64,000 nucleotides of DNA from Sphaeroforma sirkka (GCA_001586965.3 LUCW03000074.1:18501-82500), one strand, 5' to 3'; numbered from the stretch's first letter, positions 1-11,692 are shown. Notes: a model not told the origin generated them from the letters alone. Numbers and translations are program-made.

Positions 1-353
1 TTAATAGTACGTTTATAATTTACGTACTGCTTAAGAGTACGTTTATCAACATAAGAGTCTAATGTGGAGGCCCGGCTATTACACTATCGTCTCAAATAGA
101 TCCAAGTAAATGAGTCATACCAAATACTCAGGCTATTGGAGCCACCAATGTGAATTTATTACACTTTGGAAATATCGGAAAAAATTGTATTAAATTATTT
201 CAAATACAATTACAAACCTATATGTTATTTTATTTGATCTTGATATTTTAGACTGACCGAAGACCGTATTTCTATACTACTGTATTTATTACACTACGTT
301 CTTTAAAGGTTAACTAACTAAGAAACGACTTAGTTTAACATTTTTTTACCACA
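1..353. other. Unassigned left-edge sequence before the first gag remnant
   Basis: AT-rich sequence with a repeated AGTACGTTTA motif near positions 6 and 32. No reading frame or clear LTR end is visible. It may be the leader of the element whose gag remnant begins at 354, but its 5' LTR, if any, lies outside the window. Confidence 0.3.
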
Positions 354-2770
354 ATGACGGGACCCGAGGCCAGACCGTTGTCTACGGTGGGCAAGCAAGC
401 CTGTGCCCAACTGTTGAAACGACTGCTTGGAACGATTCGGCATTTGACCGAGCTATGCGATAAGGTGGAGAGAGCATGTGCCAAGACACCGGCACCCGGA
501 GACGACGGCACGGTGAAAATCCATTTGGAGTTGATTCGGCTGCAGTCTGAGGCCCAGTACTCAATACAAACCTTGTATGGAATTCGCCGAGCCCCAGAAT
601 GGATGGCGAATCAAGCAGGCCACTTGAATACGTTGTTGCATGTGAACAAGGAAAAGAGTTGTCTTATTAAAGAGCAACTCCGTCAACTCCGTAAGCTGTC
701 ACTAACAGAGATTGACACATCTATGCCCCAGGACACCGCCTAGGTGATGGTGGATGATGATTTTTCTGAGTCTGAGGCCGAATCAACATGGCCACACACC
801 TGGGCCTCTCAATATCCAATACAAGCGGAGTTGTCGCCAACTAACCAGTTATCTGATAGCGGGGCTATCAACATGAAGCAAATTAGCCCGGTGAAGCGCA
901 GGATTGGACGCACGAAGCCCATACCTCGAGTGGCTCCTTACGCGAATGTCTATGTTACGCGCCGCGAACGATTGCTGAAGAACGCTCAAAATTGAGACCA
1001 GACAATTCCGACTCTTGATGAGATGCCGGCTAATGGTCCGGACTGGTATCAGACGATCGTGTTCATGCTACTCGTAGAGCGCAGTTGTTGACAAACGCTC
1101 AAAATCGGGCACAAATATTTTCGACCCCTGATGAGATGCCGCCTAATGATCCAGATTGGTATCAGGACTCAAAAACGTTAGTGAAATCGCCCGGTAGAAT
1201 TTTTTTGGACCCAGCGGACCTACACTTGAACATGGCTACCCCTCAAAGTTTGTCGTCGTCGGCGAAGCGGTCCTTTGAGACGTTTCGCAAAGTGATGAAA
1301 TCTCCACGCCAGCAGCCTCATGGTCAGGCGGTAGCGAATTTAGTTCGGGATAAATTACAACAGCATCGTCGTACGCAATCTCCCGAAGAAAGAACGGATA
1401 ATTATCAGGATAATACTAATATACCTATCGATACGCTGGCTTACCGTAAGCACTTGCCTGCTCACCACGATCGCTACCTAGCAGACCCGCAGGAGGTGAA
1501 ACGATGTAAGATATCACCACCTACGGAGGCGTGCATTAATGAACCTACCGCGGCAGAGATGGAAACGCAGGTATTTTTTTCTTACCCAACGTATGATGCA
1601 AGCAGAAGCTGCGGGACGCACTGAAGACGCCCGTGCGCTGCAGGGCTAAATTTGTACAACTAACGAGACGTTAAAGACTTCACAATAACGGTCGACAAAC
1701 GGACACCCAAGGAATGGCCACCTAATCCACAGGGTAGCTATTATTTGGATAATCCGCAGAAATTACAGCTGCATGCGTTTATTTTGGATTGGCATAAGAA
1801 TGCAAAATTTCACAAATTAGACCCAAATCATATGCAAATGGGCCTCCATAGGCCGCACTACAGAAGGAAGGCGCACCCAAGACACTTTTAGATTTTATTG
1901 TGGAGAACGAAACAAAAATTGCAGTCCATGTCGTTCCAGGACGCCACTGCTTATATTGTACGTACACACGAACAAGATCTGGAAGATAACGCATACAGAA
2001 ATGTATTGGCGTGCAAGAAGTTAAACCCTTCGGTGTCACTCAAGACCAACTTCGAGATTTTGAACGCAAAGTCGATTTTATGGAAATGCGACAGTACGAG
2101 AATCCGCTACAAGTATACCGCAATCATGGTATGCTCAACCTGATTAATCAAGCTGCGGGGGGTGCATACTACCGTGACACTCTTCGCATGCACCCTAACT
2201 GGCGAGAATATTCCGCGATACAAATGCGTGATGTATTTCGGGTGAGTATTGACAAGGCGGAAGAACACCGTCGGGCAAACCTCTCCCGACCACTACAGAT
2301 CCCAGGGGGTTCCCGTTCACGCACACGGACGCGTGTGGAGGCCAGAACACGAACTAATCCGCATGCGCTACCAGCATCAAACCCTAGGGCTCGTTGTAGG
2401 TCGTGTGAGCAGAATCTTCCTCTTGGCCCAGCACACGCACCACGTTGCCCTAAGTTACTGCGAGCACCGACTTCAACGAACACGGGTAGCCGTACACAAC
2501 CTGGAGGTGCGCCACAGCACCATACGTCGGCTGGATGAATATCCGCGCGCACACAACAGGCGCAGGGTAATAATTTTCGCCCTCGTGTTAATCTCGTGGC
2601 TGGAGATGATCAGATGCCTGATCCGACGCCAGCTAAGGTAGGAGAGAGCGAGGTGATGCACATTCATAATTTGGTTGACGAGTCATATGTCGCCAGTGAA
2701 GATGAGTTGATGGAGGCCGAGCAAGGGCCCGCCGGTTGGGAAGCGGAACCGAACTCAAACTGAAATGTTT
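354..2770 (+). pseudogene. Degenerate gag region of an old Ty3/gypsy-type element
   Basis: Gag would form the particle that packages element RNA. The region is split into frames at 354-743, 744-995, 1085-1624 and 2011-2538. The 2011-2538 piece matches the Gag of the next element by the pattern Y-x2-TL-x2-HP-x-W (YRDTLRMHPNW here, YERTLQLHPKW near 7000). It is followed by a cysteine/histidine cluster (C-x2-C-x9-H-x3-C) that could be an unusual nucleocapsid finger. Stops and frame changes between pieces show the copy is dead. Gag identity rests on this similarity and on position upstream of a protease. The first two pieces have no recognisable domain. Confidence 0.6.
978..1169 (+). repeat. Diverged direct duplication inside the old gag
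   Basis: Two copies of about 75-80 bp lie near 978-1056 and 1091-1169. Both begin with AACGCTCAAAAT and share GATGAGATGCCG and GACTGGTATCAG-like stretches. They differ at many sites, so the duplication is old. Confidence 0.7.
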
Positions 2771-2772
2771 GG

Positions 2773-3662
2773 GTGTCTGAGTTAAACATGTGCGTTACGT
2801 TTGGTCAAATGGCAACAAAAATATTTGCAGCAAAAGATAAATTGTTTCTTATTGACAATCGTGTATATGTTACGTTACAAGTCAACGGATATGGGATGCG
2901 CACACTCATTGATACGGGGGCGAACCGTTCCGTTATCACTCAGGCATCCGCAACAAAGCCGCAACTGTCCATTACACCACCAGCTAAGGAGAGTTACATA
3001 TACCTGGCGGATATAACCTTCCGCACTCCGCGCCTAGGCAGGACACACGCCACAACGGTGCAGTATGGTACGAAGTCTGCTGCAGGTTGTACGTTTGAAC
3101 ATATGAATTTACCCGATAACATTGATGTAATTCTGGGAATGGATATTATGGGCGAGTTGGGCTTAGGTCTCACGGGACTATCTACACCGTTTCCGGAAAT
3201 CAATCGTAATGTTATGGGTGAACTACTCGAACCAATAGACATTCGCATGGCACCAGACTTGTCTGAGCCTGAGGATATAAGGCAACGACTACGAAAGTAT
3301 ATAGATGCCAACGAGACTATTTTTGACGAAGCTAGATGTACGCTACCAGACAGTGAAGTGTCCCTTCCCATACCTCGAGATAAACTGTTGGGCCTTCGAC
3401 GGCAAACACGGAACTTTGTATCGGATAAGCACAAACCACACATCACACAACAGGTACATAAATGGGAACCCAAGCGTCGTACGTCGGCGTCAGTGGTCAA
3501 CCTGCCATTACTAGCAGTACCATCATTTACATTATCGGGGGGACTCGTTAAGGTTAGGGTGTGTTTGGATTTGCGACAAATCAACGCCCTTATTCCGGGC
3601 GACCAGTTTACATTACTAAAGATTAATGAGATTTTCAGTAATTTACGAGGCAAGCGATATTA
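2773..3662 (+). pseudogene. Retropepsin plus start of reverse transcriptase, truncated
   Basis: The frame carries an aspartic protease with the catalytic signature LIDTGANRS (about 2908-2934) and the second-half motif VILGMD (about 3128-3145). A linker and the start of a Ty3-type reverse transcriptase follow: VNLPLLAVP, then VRVCLDLRQINALIPGDQF, ending in GKRYY. The frame breaks exactly where an LTR begins at 3663, before the YxDD active site. The protease would cut the polyprotein and the reverse transcriptase would copy the RNA, but this copy cannot make a full enzyme. It is the most diverged chromovirus copy here. Confidence 0.85.
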
Positions 3663-3842
3663 TGTAGTAAAAGTCCCCTTAAACCACTATCAGCGTGGAG
3701 TTAGAATTAGTTTACAATTAATTCACACGAGGTGAATTATATGTAGACCACGTAGACAATCAAATATAAGAATAAATACACCGCACTGAGCCTCAGGGAG
3801 ACTCAGTAGGTTTTAGTATCGTATTTTGATGTGTTTACTACA
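3663..3842 (+). repeat. LTR, type 1 (180 bp), interrupting the old reverse transcriptase
   Basis: It begins TGTAGTAAAAG and ends TTTACTACA, so it has TG...CA ends and a 9-bp terminal inverted repeat. Near-identical copies lie at 13402-13581 and 21183-21361, where a purine-rich tract precedes them as expected for a 3' LTR. Here there is no such tract: the left flank is reverse transcriptase code, so this is a 5' or solo LTR. The flanks (GATATTA left, TTTTTACG right) do not form a target-site duplication. Confidence 0.85.
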
Positions 3843-4262
3843 TTTTTACGACTAGTTACTTTAGGTGTATTATTCGATTTTATCTCGAGGACAATAGTGG
3901 ACGGAGAAATTCGGTTTATTGACAAATCACAGGAGTTGATATCCCTCAGATCCGGATAGCAGAAAGGAGCTTGCAAATTACGACAGGAGCAAAGTCTTCC
4001 GAGCACGGATAAGTGAAACGAAACCCCCCCTTCCGTTTTGCTCGGTTTGATACGCTTGCGTGATTTACATATATATACATATATTTATATTTTATGCAGA
4101 TTTTTATTATTATTATAAATCTAGAGCAAATGGGAGTGATTAGTAATATATGCAGAAAATAACAGGTGCTCAATTTATTTAGCTGATGAGCATTTTTATT
4201 TTTTATTTTTATAGAACAATTAGTTATCTGACCATCCGGTCCAATACTACTAATTCTATTCA

Positions 4263-4358
<96 letters not shown>

Positions 4359-4976
4359 TTTTTTTTTCCAGTAAGTTTTACATACTTTACGACCACGGAT
4401 TATGTCGCACAGTTCGTAATTGGTTTATACGTAGGGTTCAATTTGAAATATCGACAATAATTCCCAACAACCATTCATTCTTCTTTTGATTTTTTTGATC
4501 CATCTTCGGTCCGAAAATCCAGAGACTTCAATTCCAATGCGATTTTTCAGGCCGTCGTTGGCAATCAAGGCCTCCCTCTGACTAATTAGCAGCCCATAGG
4601 ACGTTTGAACAATGTTTTGACTGGCCTAGTCAATCCACACAACACGGAACATGATGCAGTATCGCAGTTAGGGGTATAGAAGAACGTAATTTGGCGTAGA
4701 GAAGGTCGATATGGCAGATTTTCATAGGTGTGGGCGAGTACAGCGACGACAAAGGGCAGATAGAGGTGATCAAGAAAAGCAGGTAGCAATGTAGAATCGA
4801 CAGTGTCAGGTGACGTAGAATGGAAACGTGTGAATTAAGCGCGCGTGAGACAGGTAGCAATGCAGAAGAGGAGCTAGGCACAGTTTGGGAGAAACTGAGA
4901 CAGAAAGAATGCGATTTCAACTCGTATTTTCAACAAATATCAACTACGGGAGCAAGTTTTGGTAATCAATTGGCTA
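3843..4976 (+). other. Non-coding leader-like sequence, unique in the window
   Basis: No convincing coding frame. It follows the type 1 LTR directly and joins at about 4977 the leader shared with the inverted element. It may be the leader of the type 1 element or an unrelated insertion. It contains the TA microsatellite at 4263-4356. Confidence 0.4.
4263..4356. repeat. (TA)n microsatellite
   Basis: About 90 bp of almost pure TA dinucleotides, ending in a T-run. Confidence 0.95.
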
Positions 4977-6033
4977 GAAGAAAGAATGTACTAATACGAG
5001 TGAACCCGAAGAGCGAACATTCCAATCAAGCAGAACATTAACCAGGGTCAACAAGGAAAGTCTCACGACGATCAAATGACGAAATCAGACAATCAGTCAG
5101 AATCCACAGATAAGTAGTCATGTGTGAGTACAGGTAGGAAGGTTGTTTTCAGTGTGAGACAAGTACAAATCGTATTGCAAGCTAATGAGCTTAAATTGTA
5201 TTTAAGAAGTTGTTAGAAGAAAGTTCTTTAGGATCCACAGTAGGGTAGTAGAGATGGGAGATGTACATGGTTAGTACCGACTCGGTTTAGTACGATGACG
5301 CAAAGAATCAGCGGCATACTAGATTATTTTACAAAAGTTTTCAGAATGGGATATTAGGAAGCATACAGAGACACAAGTAAGCACCTGTGAGTTATTAGGA
5401 GCATATAAGGGTGGGGGCGCACATAACACGAACGATGCAAGTAAATACAAGGTTAAATTGTGAAAATGATATGCGAACACACTCAAATCACTAGAACTTC
5501 CAGAAAAATCAGGTCAACGGAGAGGATCAACAGTATGTACAGAAGGTGTGGTTGACGTCAGCTTAGTTTAGGAGTGCAATAACGAGCAATCGTTCTTAGA
5601 TCAAGAAGCATATTCCAACAACCGCAACAGCACATGACAAGGACATCACGGGCAAGAAGAGTAAAAAAGAGGAGCGATGAGGGAAGTTCCCAACAGGGTC
5701 CTGCGAATAGGCCGTCATTAGGCCGGAGTAAGAGCTGGCGAGGAGTAGAATAAGAAGTGGCTCCGACTAATGAGGCACTCAACCATATGTTATTGTGGGA
5801 TGAAGAGTAAGACAGCTGGTAGTGTTAGAGTATATAGACTATCCACACTACTTATGTTAGTGTAGGAAATAAAACAGTCACGAGGGAACCCACGAGTTCC
5901 TCGGAGATCGATGTCGAGACGTTATGTGTTTGAAGGATGAAATTTAATAGAAAATGGATGTTTATATTCAGTACTCTATCAGTTCATTCGCACACATTTC
6001 TGGTTCTCCATTGACAAACAACTCACCAACCAT
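4977..6033 (+). other. Leader (5' untranslated region) of the B-family chromovirus
   Basis: This stretch is nearly identical to the reverse complement of about 15387-16440, which there sits between a type 2 LTR and gag. That places it as the untranslated leader of the B family. No long frame is present. The shared leader ends at the gag start codon near 6032. Confidence 0.7.
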
Positions 6034-7613
6034 GTCCTACCCCCCGCCAAAGTCGTAGACAGCAACTCTTGAATCCTGAGCGCCGCAAGGAAGATGATAT
6101 CGACCGACGTGGAACTAAACGTCGTCAGTCCCATACGGAACGCTCCGCTCCGCACTCAGGTCAGGCACTGGAGGGGCAACAACAGACACATCTTGGGGCT
6201 CCACATATTATTTCCGCGGACGACAAGCAGCCACCAACAGCAACCAAAAATGGACCTGCACAATCTGACGAGGATGTCATATTCGAGGGTGAGACCAAGG
6301 AAGTACCCAACCTGCGTGCGGACAGTAGTCAGACTTTTATTGGTGAACAGGTAGCCAGTGAAGGGCTGTCCCCTCGTTCGTCTCGGGATACTCCAGGGGC
6401 CTTATTTCCCAGTAATGACCCACCACGCCTCCCACCTAACAAGCGGAAGCGTCACCGGAACCGTACCAACAACAAGGAAACGGCACACGGGAACAATCGT
6501 CAGCTCAGAAACTCACGGAGCTGATGACACAACAGCAGTCTCTTTGAAAAAATACGAACAGAGGTTACAGCGCATAAACGCCGGACGAACTACAATAGGG
6601 CCGGCCGCTAAGGAGAGTTCTTCTGACGCACAAATCGCAGGGCTGGACGAGAGTTGGAACCTTACATGGTTTCATAAGGTACTATCTTACTTCAAGGCGG
6701 AAAAGTCAACGCTGGACTACATCCGCGACAACTCTGAACGGTTGAAGACATGCACACCTCAACTACAGATCGAACAGATCTGTTCGCACGAAACACAAGC
6801 CACTGTCGATCCCGCGTTTCGCAAGTTAGCCAAGGGCCAAAGTCGGAACATGCACACTCCTCTTATGGAACAAATGACACAGCTCATGGAGAACCACAGG
6901 AGGGCACGTGAACGGTGCCAGACAGATGCCGACTTCCAACAGAATTTAGTGAACCACTGCATTGTACAACTGTTAGAAGAAGCTCTCAACGGCCGTACGT
7001 ATGAACGTACTCTACAGTTGCATCCCAAATGGCAACTGATGGAGACACACGAGCTTATACAGCTGTTGAGCCCTGACATTCAGGATGCACAGCAAGCAGG
7101 ATGCACAGCAACGTACGGCAGCAAATGGAAGTCGCGACCACACCAATAGCCGCCCCAACCTACAGACGAGTAGACGACAAACGCAGAATTGGACTCAACG
7201 GCCCCAACCTACGGTACCAACGACTTGTGCGGGGTGCCAGGCACAGGCGCCACCAGGTGGTAGGCACATCCACGGTGTCACCATTTCAGGGCGTCGCAAG
7301 CGGTGAGCGCAGAGGGTCGGCAAGGCTATACGACAACAACCGTCCTTTGAGGGACGTACAATCGGTACACAGACCGTCCACAACGTCAACCGCAGGACAG
7401 GGGCAGAATACATCCCAGACTAGAGACGTAGTTACAATACGTCCGACGCCTCAAGTACAGGTGAATGCGATTACACAGGACGAAGACTTGGCTCCACCAT
7501 CGGAAGCTACAGAGATTCATATCAACACGATCCTTTACGAAGACTTCGAGCACATGACGTCACCACCAAACCACACCTATGACATGTGGGAGTCGGTAGC
7601 CGATCATGCATGA
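6032..7613 (+). pseudogene. B-family gag (capsid and nucleocapsid), frameshifted
   Basis: The Gag start codon lies near 6032, but one extra C in a C-run (about 6040-6046), compared with the inverted copy, puts a stop after eight codons. The code continues in other frames: 6069-6524 (N-terminal basic part), 6540-7100 (capsid-like, with YERTLQLHPKW) and 7101-7613 (C-terminal basic part, with a CAGC...H cluster). Compared with the inverted copy at 13582-14897, about 640 bp is missing between KESSSDA and QIAGLD. The missing piece is bounded by the repeat ACGCACA. The identity comes from homology to the other Gag copies and from the protease that follows. Confidence 0.75.
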
Positions 7614-7639
7614 GAGGTGAGGGTGTCTGAGTCGGATAG

Positions 7640-8513
7640 GAGCTTCATATTTGTTACCACGATTGGAGCAGTGATGGCAATACAAGACCCATTGCTGACG
7701 TCAGACAACCGAGTCTATATTCAAGTACAAATCAACGGACGTACGTTTCAAAGCCTTGATAGACACGGGAGCAAATAGAAGTTGTATCTCACAGACATCC
7801 GCAGACCTCCTTGGCCGACCAATAACTCCAGCACCACCTGGGTCATTTATATATTTAGCTGACAAGGCGGTGCGAACTCCTCGACTGGGGACGACGGAAG
7901 TGGTACCTATAAGGTACGGTACCAGAATTATCGACGGTTCATTAGAATTGATGAACTTGCCGACGGGTATAGATGTTATAGTGGGGCAAGATATGTTGAA
8001 AGGCTTGGGCCTATACATAGGCGGTATCCAATCGCCACTTGCACCAATAGACCCCACAGAACTAGAAGAGCTCCTCGAACCCATACCACGCCGACAGGCA
8101 CCTAACACGACGGAACCCGTCGATGTACGCCAACGGTTGGCACAGGATTTGGAAGCCAATGCGAAAATTGCCGACAACGCGCGCTGTCGTCTGGAAGGGA
8201 GTGAGGTAACCATCCCAGTAACCCATGAACAAGCGTTGCAGATGCGGCGATCGGCGCGTAACTTCGTATCCGATCGATGGCTCCCCTATGTGGATGAACA
8301 AGTGAAGAAGTGGTTGACGGATTTGGTGATCACGAAACGAACGACACCAACGACTGTTAATCTTCCTCTCTTTGCGGTACCGACATTCGATGCGGAAGGC
8401 AACGTCAAGAAGGTACGCGTGTGTTTAGACATGCGTGCCGTTAACGCGTTTATTCCTGGTGACCAGTTCCTGATCCCCAAGGGTCAACGAACTCATATCT
8501 CGCCTCAAGAGTA
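7640..8513 (+). pseudogene. B-family protease and start of reverse transcriptase
   Basis: The protease signature MIDTGANRS lies at about 7756-7782 and VIVGQD at about 7975-7992. The upstream part of the protease is in another frame (stop after the segment at about 7750). The reverse transcriptase start is recognisable (VNLPLFAVP, then VRVCLDMRAVNAFIPGDQF). One extra G near 8480 shifts the frame and stops it at 8514. It sits between gag and the rest of pol, in the usual Ty3 order. Confidence 0.85.
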
Positions 8514-9235
8514 AGAAGTACTACACGACGCTGGACATATCGGCTGCATACCACAGGCTGCCCATCCATCCAGACTCACAATACTTATTTAGTTTTACAC
8601 ACGAACGTTATCAGTACTCGTTCACATCAGCACCGTTCGGTCTTCATGTACTCACGCAGCAGTTTCAACGTACCTTGAGTACAATACTTGATGGCTTACC
8701 GGTTCACCACTATATCGATGACATAGTTATCGCCAGTGACGGTTATGACGAACACGTTAGGACGGTGCAGAAGGTGATACAACGCTTAACATACCACAGT
8801 TTTAAGCTTCACCCCTGCCAAGTGCCACTTCGCTATCTCCGAAGTCATGATCCTAGGGAAGAAAGTATCGGCACAAGGCATTGACATTGACCATGAAAAG
8901 CAGGCCAAGCTGATCGACTGGCCCACACCACAACGATACAAAGATATAGCCTCGGCGTTGGGTTTAGCAAATTACCTCCACGAACATCTGCCTAATTTCG
9001 CGAACACGGTTGCACCCTTGCGCGAATTTTGCAAACTCAAACCAAAGGAGTTGATAGGTGATCGTTGGGAGGAGAGACATGCACAGGCGTGGCAGGCAAT
9101 GAAAGACGCAGTGGTGAATGCTGTGGCGTTACACTTTCCGGTTGACGGCATTCCTCTAAACTTGGAAACCGACGCTAGCGATTACGGTTTAGGGGAGCGC
9201 TATTCCAATGGGTCAACGGTAAGAAACATTACTTA
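8480..9235 (+). pseudogene. B-family reverse transcriptase core and start of RNase H
   Basis: Read across small frameshifts, the region encodes the palm (TTLDISAAYHRLPIHPDSQ), the active-site motif YIDD (about 8710-8721) and the thumb/connection (LIDWPTPQ). It then enters RNase H with the motif ETDASDYG (about 9166-9189). Frame breaks lie near 8820 and 9195. The YIDD pair is the metal-binding centre of the polymerase. The region is intact apart from single-base indels. Confidence 0.85.
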
Positions 9236-10429
9236 ATGTTCTTTAGTAAGACTCTGAACCATGCGCAACAGAACTACGCCACACCTATGAAGGAGTTACT
9301 GGCATTGGTATATGGACTGACACATTTCAGGGAATACTTGGATGGGCAACGGTTTGCGGTCTTCACGGACCACAAGGCCCTTGTATATATGAACACACAG
9401 CTCAAGCTTAATCCGATGCTTCAGAGATGGCATCATATCATCGCGCCATTCAACTTTACCATATCGCATATACCAGGAGAGTCAAATGTGCTCCCGGACA
9501 TGTTAAGTAGAGTACACGAGGGGACAGCGGAGCAGGACGAACTCGAAATAATGTATACCGACGGCTGGCAGTTATTCCCTAGTTACTTTGAACAAGCGCA
9601 ACAACACTTTGGACCGAATGACATAGATGTATTTGCGGACCCAACCAACGCTCAGCTTCCTCGGTTCTGGACGAAGGATGATGGGGAAGGAGCGTTTGCC
9701 CACGACTGGTCGATAGTCGATGGATGGATGAACCCGCCTTGGGGACAGATACACAGGATGTTACGCAAGATACGAGCCGACGGCGCACGGGCCACAGTAT
9801 GTCTACCATGGGTACCAAGAGCACCATGGTTCGACCTGTTCAAGCAGTTATTGCAGACAGAACCGGTGCTGGTACCACGGACACCACACACATTCCTCAA
9901 GTACGCTAAGTACGCATGTGGGAAGACACCATGGGGTCATACCGTAGTAGCACGGGTGGGTCCTCCCAATGGATTCAAACTAGACCCGCTGTTTTCACAG
10001 CGACTTGGTTTTGCAGAACCAAAGCATACAAAATATGTCATGTGCTTAGACACAGCGCGAGAAATCTCAGTGGCACTGGCAGATGCAGAGGGTCAACCGG
10101 CGTTTGCACAAGCGAGTCCGGCGGAGAAACAGCGTCGCACGCAACTCACGCAAGCGCAACACGAACAAGGACATCATGGGGCGGCGGACACAGTCCAACA
10201 ACTTCGTCAGAACGGTCACGTTTGGCCAGGGGCACTTGAGTTAGCCACAGAAGTTAAGCGGCAATGTGGCACATGTTTGGGACAGGACACACTTCGTAAA
10301 GGTTTCCACCCGATGATTAGCATCGATGCACGCTACCCGTGGGACCATATTCAAGTGGACTACATCCCGATGAAAAACGGACACGTAAGCGCCAACGTGC
10401 ACAAGTCTAATACTTTATCTTCAATATAA
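9236..10429 (+). pseudogene. B-family RNase H, Dam-like domain and integrase N-terminus
   Basis: The open frame carries the end of RNase H (FTDHKALVYMN). Next is a segment resembling phage N6-adenine methyltransferases (about 9546-9960: DVFADPTNAQLPRFW, then WMNPPW at 9728-9742, then ATVCLPWVPRAPWF). The integrase zinc-binding part follows (HEQGHHGAADTV..., CGTC), then the first integrase aspartate (WDHIQVD). The frame then jumps straight into sequence that lies after the chromodomain in the copy at 21362-22200. The integrase core and chromodomain are therefore deleted. The join lies at about GGACACGTAAGC, a stretch shared with the other copy. Confidence 0.85.
9546..9960 (+). other. Dam-like (phage N6-adenine methyltransferase-like) domain in Pol, B copy
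   Basis: The order of features follows the phage Dam family: an LF..YF helix, an acidic D-x-F-A strand followed by N-x-x-LPRFW, an acidic turn (KDDGEGAF), the catalytic-type motif NPPW, a basic helix (LRKIRAD) and a strand ending CLPW with PWF. Family membership is inferred from motif order. Dam-like domains are known from DIRS-type retrotransposons and phages. Here the domain sits between RNase H and integrase of a chromovirus. Confidence 0.55.
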
Positions 10430-10440
10430 CATTTTGTTCT

Positions 10441-11020
10441 CGGATATCGAGCTCAAGCTCTGGAGCATAAACCAGCAACTCTAGCTCCCGAGTATAAACC
10501 AGCCACTGAGCTCTTGAGTATAAAAAAGCAGCGACTCTAGCTCCCGAGTATAAACCAGCAACTCTAGCTCCTGAGTATAAACCAGCCTCTCGAGCTCTTG
10601 AGTATAAAAAAGCAGCGACTCAAGCTGCTGGGCGAGTATAAACCAGCAACTCTAGCTCCCGAGTATAAACCAGCCTCTCGAGCTCTTGAGTATAAAAAAG
10701 CAGCGACTCTAGCTCCCGAGTATAAACCAGCAACTCTAGCTCCCGAGTATAAACCAGCCTCTCGAGCTCTTGAGTATAAAAAGCAGCGACTCTAGCTCCC
10801 GAGTATAAACCAGCAACTCTAGCTCCCGAGTATAAACCAGCCTCTCGAGCTCTTGAGTATAAAAAAGCAGCGACTCTAGCTCCCAGTATAAACCAGCCAC
10901 TCGAGCTCGCGAGAATAAACGGTTAGCACTCGAGCTCGCGAGGGAAAATCGTCAGCGGCTCAAGCTCGCGAGGTTAAATGAGCCACTCTTGCTTCGGAGT
11001 ATAACACAGCGAAATCAATC
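10441..11020 (+). repeat. 3' tandem array of about 26-bp units with CTC-GAG palindromes and TATAAA
   Basis: About 20 units, each with a small inverted repeat of the type AGCTCCCGAG or CTCGAGCTCGCGAG. About 16 units are followed by TATAAA and a CCAGC or AAAGCAGC spacer. Three unit variants recur in order, giving a higher-order unit of roughly 80 bp in the middle of the array. The array lies downstream of pol and upstream of the polypurine tract, so it is part of the element's 3' untranslated region. A shorter version lies at 22209-22540. Confidence 0.9.
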
Positions 11021-11204
11021 AAACAACTCCTTGGGCATTGTTTTGAAACAGCGGGTTAATGGTTTGCACGGTTTCTGCCACTGGCAGTTTTTTCTCCGAC
11101 ACAAATACAGTCCTATATTGTACTTGCCAAGACCTATATGCTGACACAGATGAACAGTAGCTTCAAGAATTCAAACACGACGGGTCGCTCGAGACGTACA
11201 CATC

Positions 11205-11370
11205 GGGTCCTCTAGCTCTCTGAGGTAAAATGCCAGCACAATGCTCTAGCTCTCTGAGGATAAATGCCAGCACAATGCTCTAGCTCTCGAGGATAAATGC
11301 CAGCACAATGCTCTAGCTCTCGAGGATAAATGCCAGCACAATGCTCTAGCTCTCGAGGATAATGCCAGCA
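11205..11370 (+). repeat. Second 3' tandem array, about 36-bp units
   Basis: Four to five units of the type AGCTCTCGAGGATAAATGCCAGCACAATGCTCT. A two- to three-unit version lies at 22750-22845 in the other element tail. Confidence 0.9.
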
Positions 11371-11445
11371 CATAAGGTACTATGCTATTCTTATCATCTC
11401 TGAAACTGGCACACTGCTTTGTTCAGTGCTTCAGTTTGGGGGGGT

Positions 11446-11692
11446 TGTGGTCAGAATACAAGTACTTATATTTATTTGATTATTTTAGGTTTATTACAAG
11501 TTTTACAGTTTATCAGAATAATCTGATAAACTGGGTTTTAGGTTTTGCTGGTTTTACAGCACATGACTAATGACTCATTTAAGAGTCAGTCATTTTAGGA
11601 TTACTGTTTATAATTACTAATAAATGAACAACGTCCCCCTCCCTGAGGAGGGAGAACGTTGAGATACAGTTATCTCGCGTATACTTACTACA
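11446..11692 (+). repeat. LTR, type 2 (247 bp), 3' LTR of the B-family element
   Basis: It begins TGTGGTCAGAATAC and ends TACTTACTACA. The G-rich polypurine tract at about 11435-11445 precedes it. A nearly full-length copy lies inverted at 16670-16910. It contains a perfect 12-bp-arm hairpin (11506-11517 with 11522-11533) and a GC-rich hairpin near the end (about 11630-11660). Its right end abuts integrase code rather than host DNA. Confidence 0.9.

Noticed and set aside
3663-3842. Reading the 180-bp repeat as a small DNA transposon with 9-bp terminal inverted repeats
   Set aside because: Two of its copies are preceded directly by a polypurine tract after a chromodomain, and all have TG...CA ends, so LTR is the better call.
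10598-10795. 65-codon frame with EYKPATLAPEYKPA repeats
   Set aside because: It is a translation of the tandem array and has no start or context as a gene.
10441-11020. CRISPR-like array
   Set aside because: Units are contiguous and lack unique spacers, and the array is part of a retrotransposon 3' end in a eukaryotic genome.
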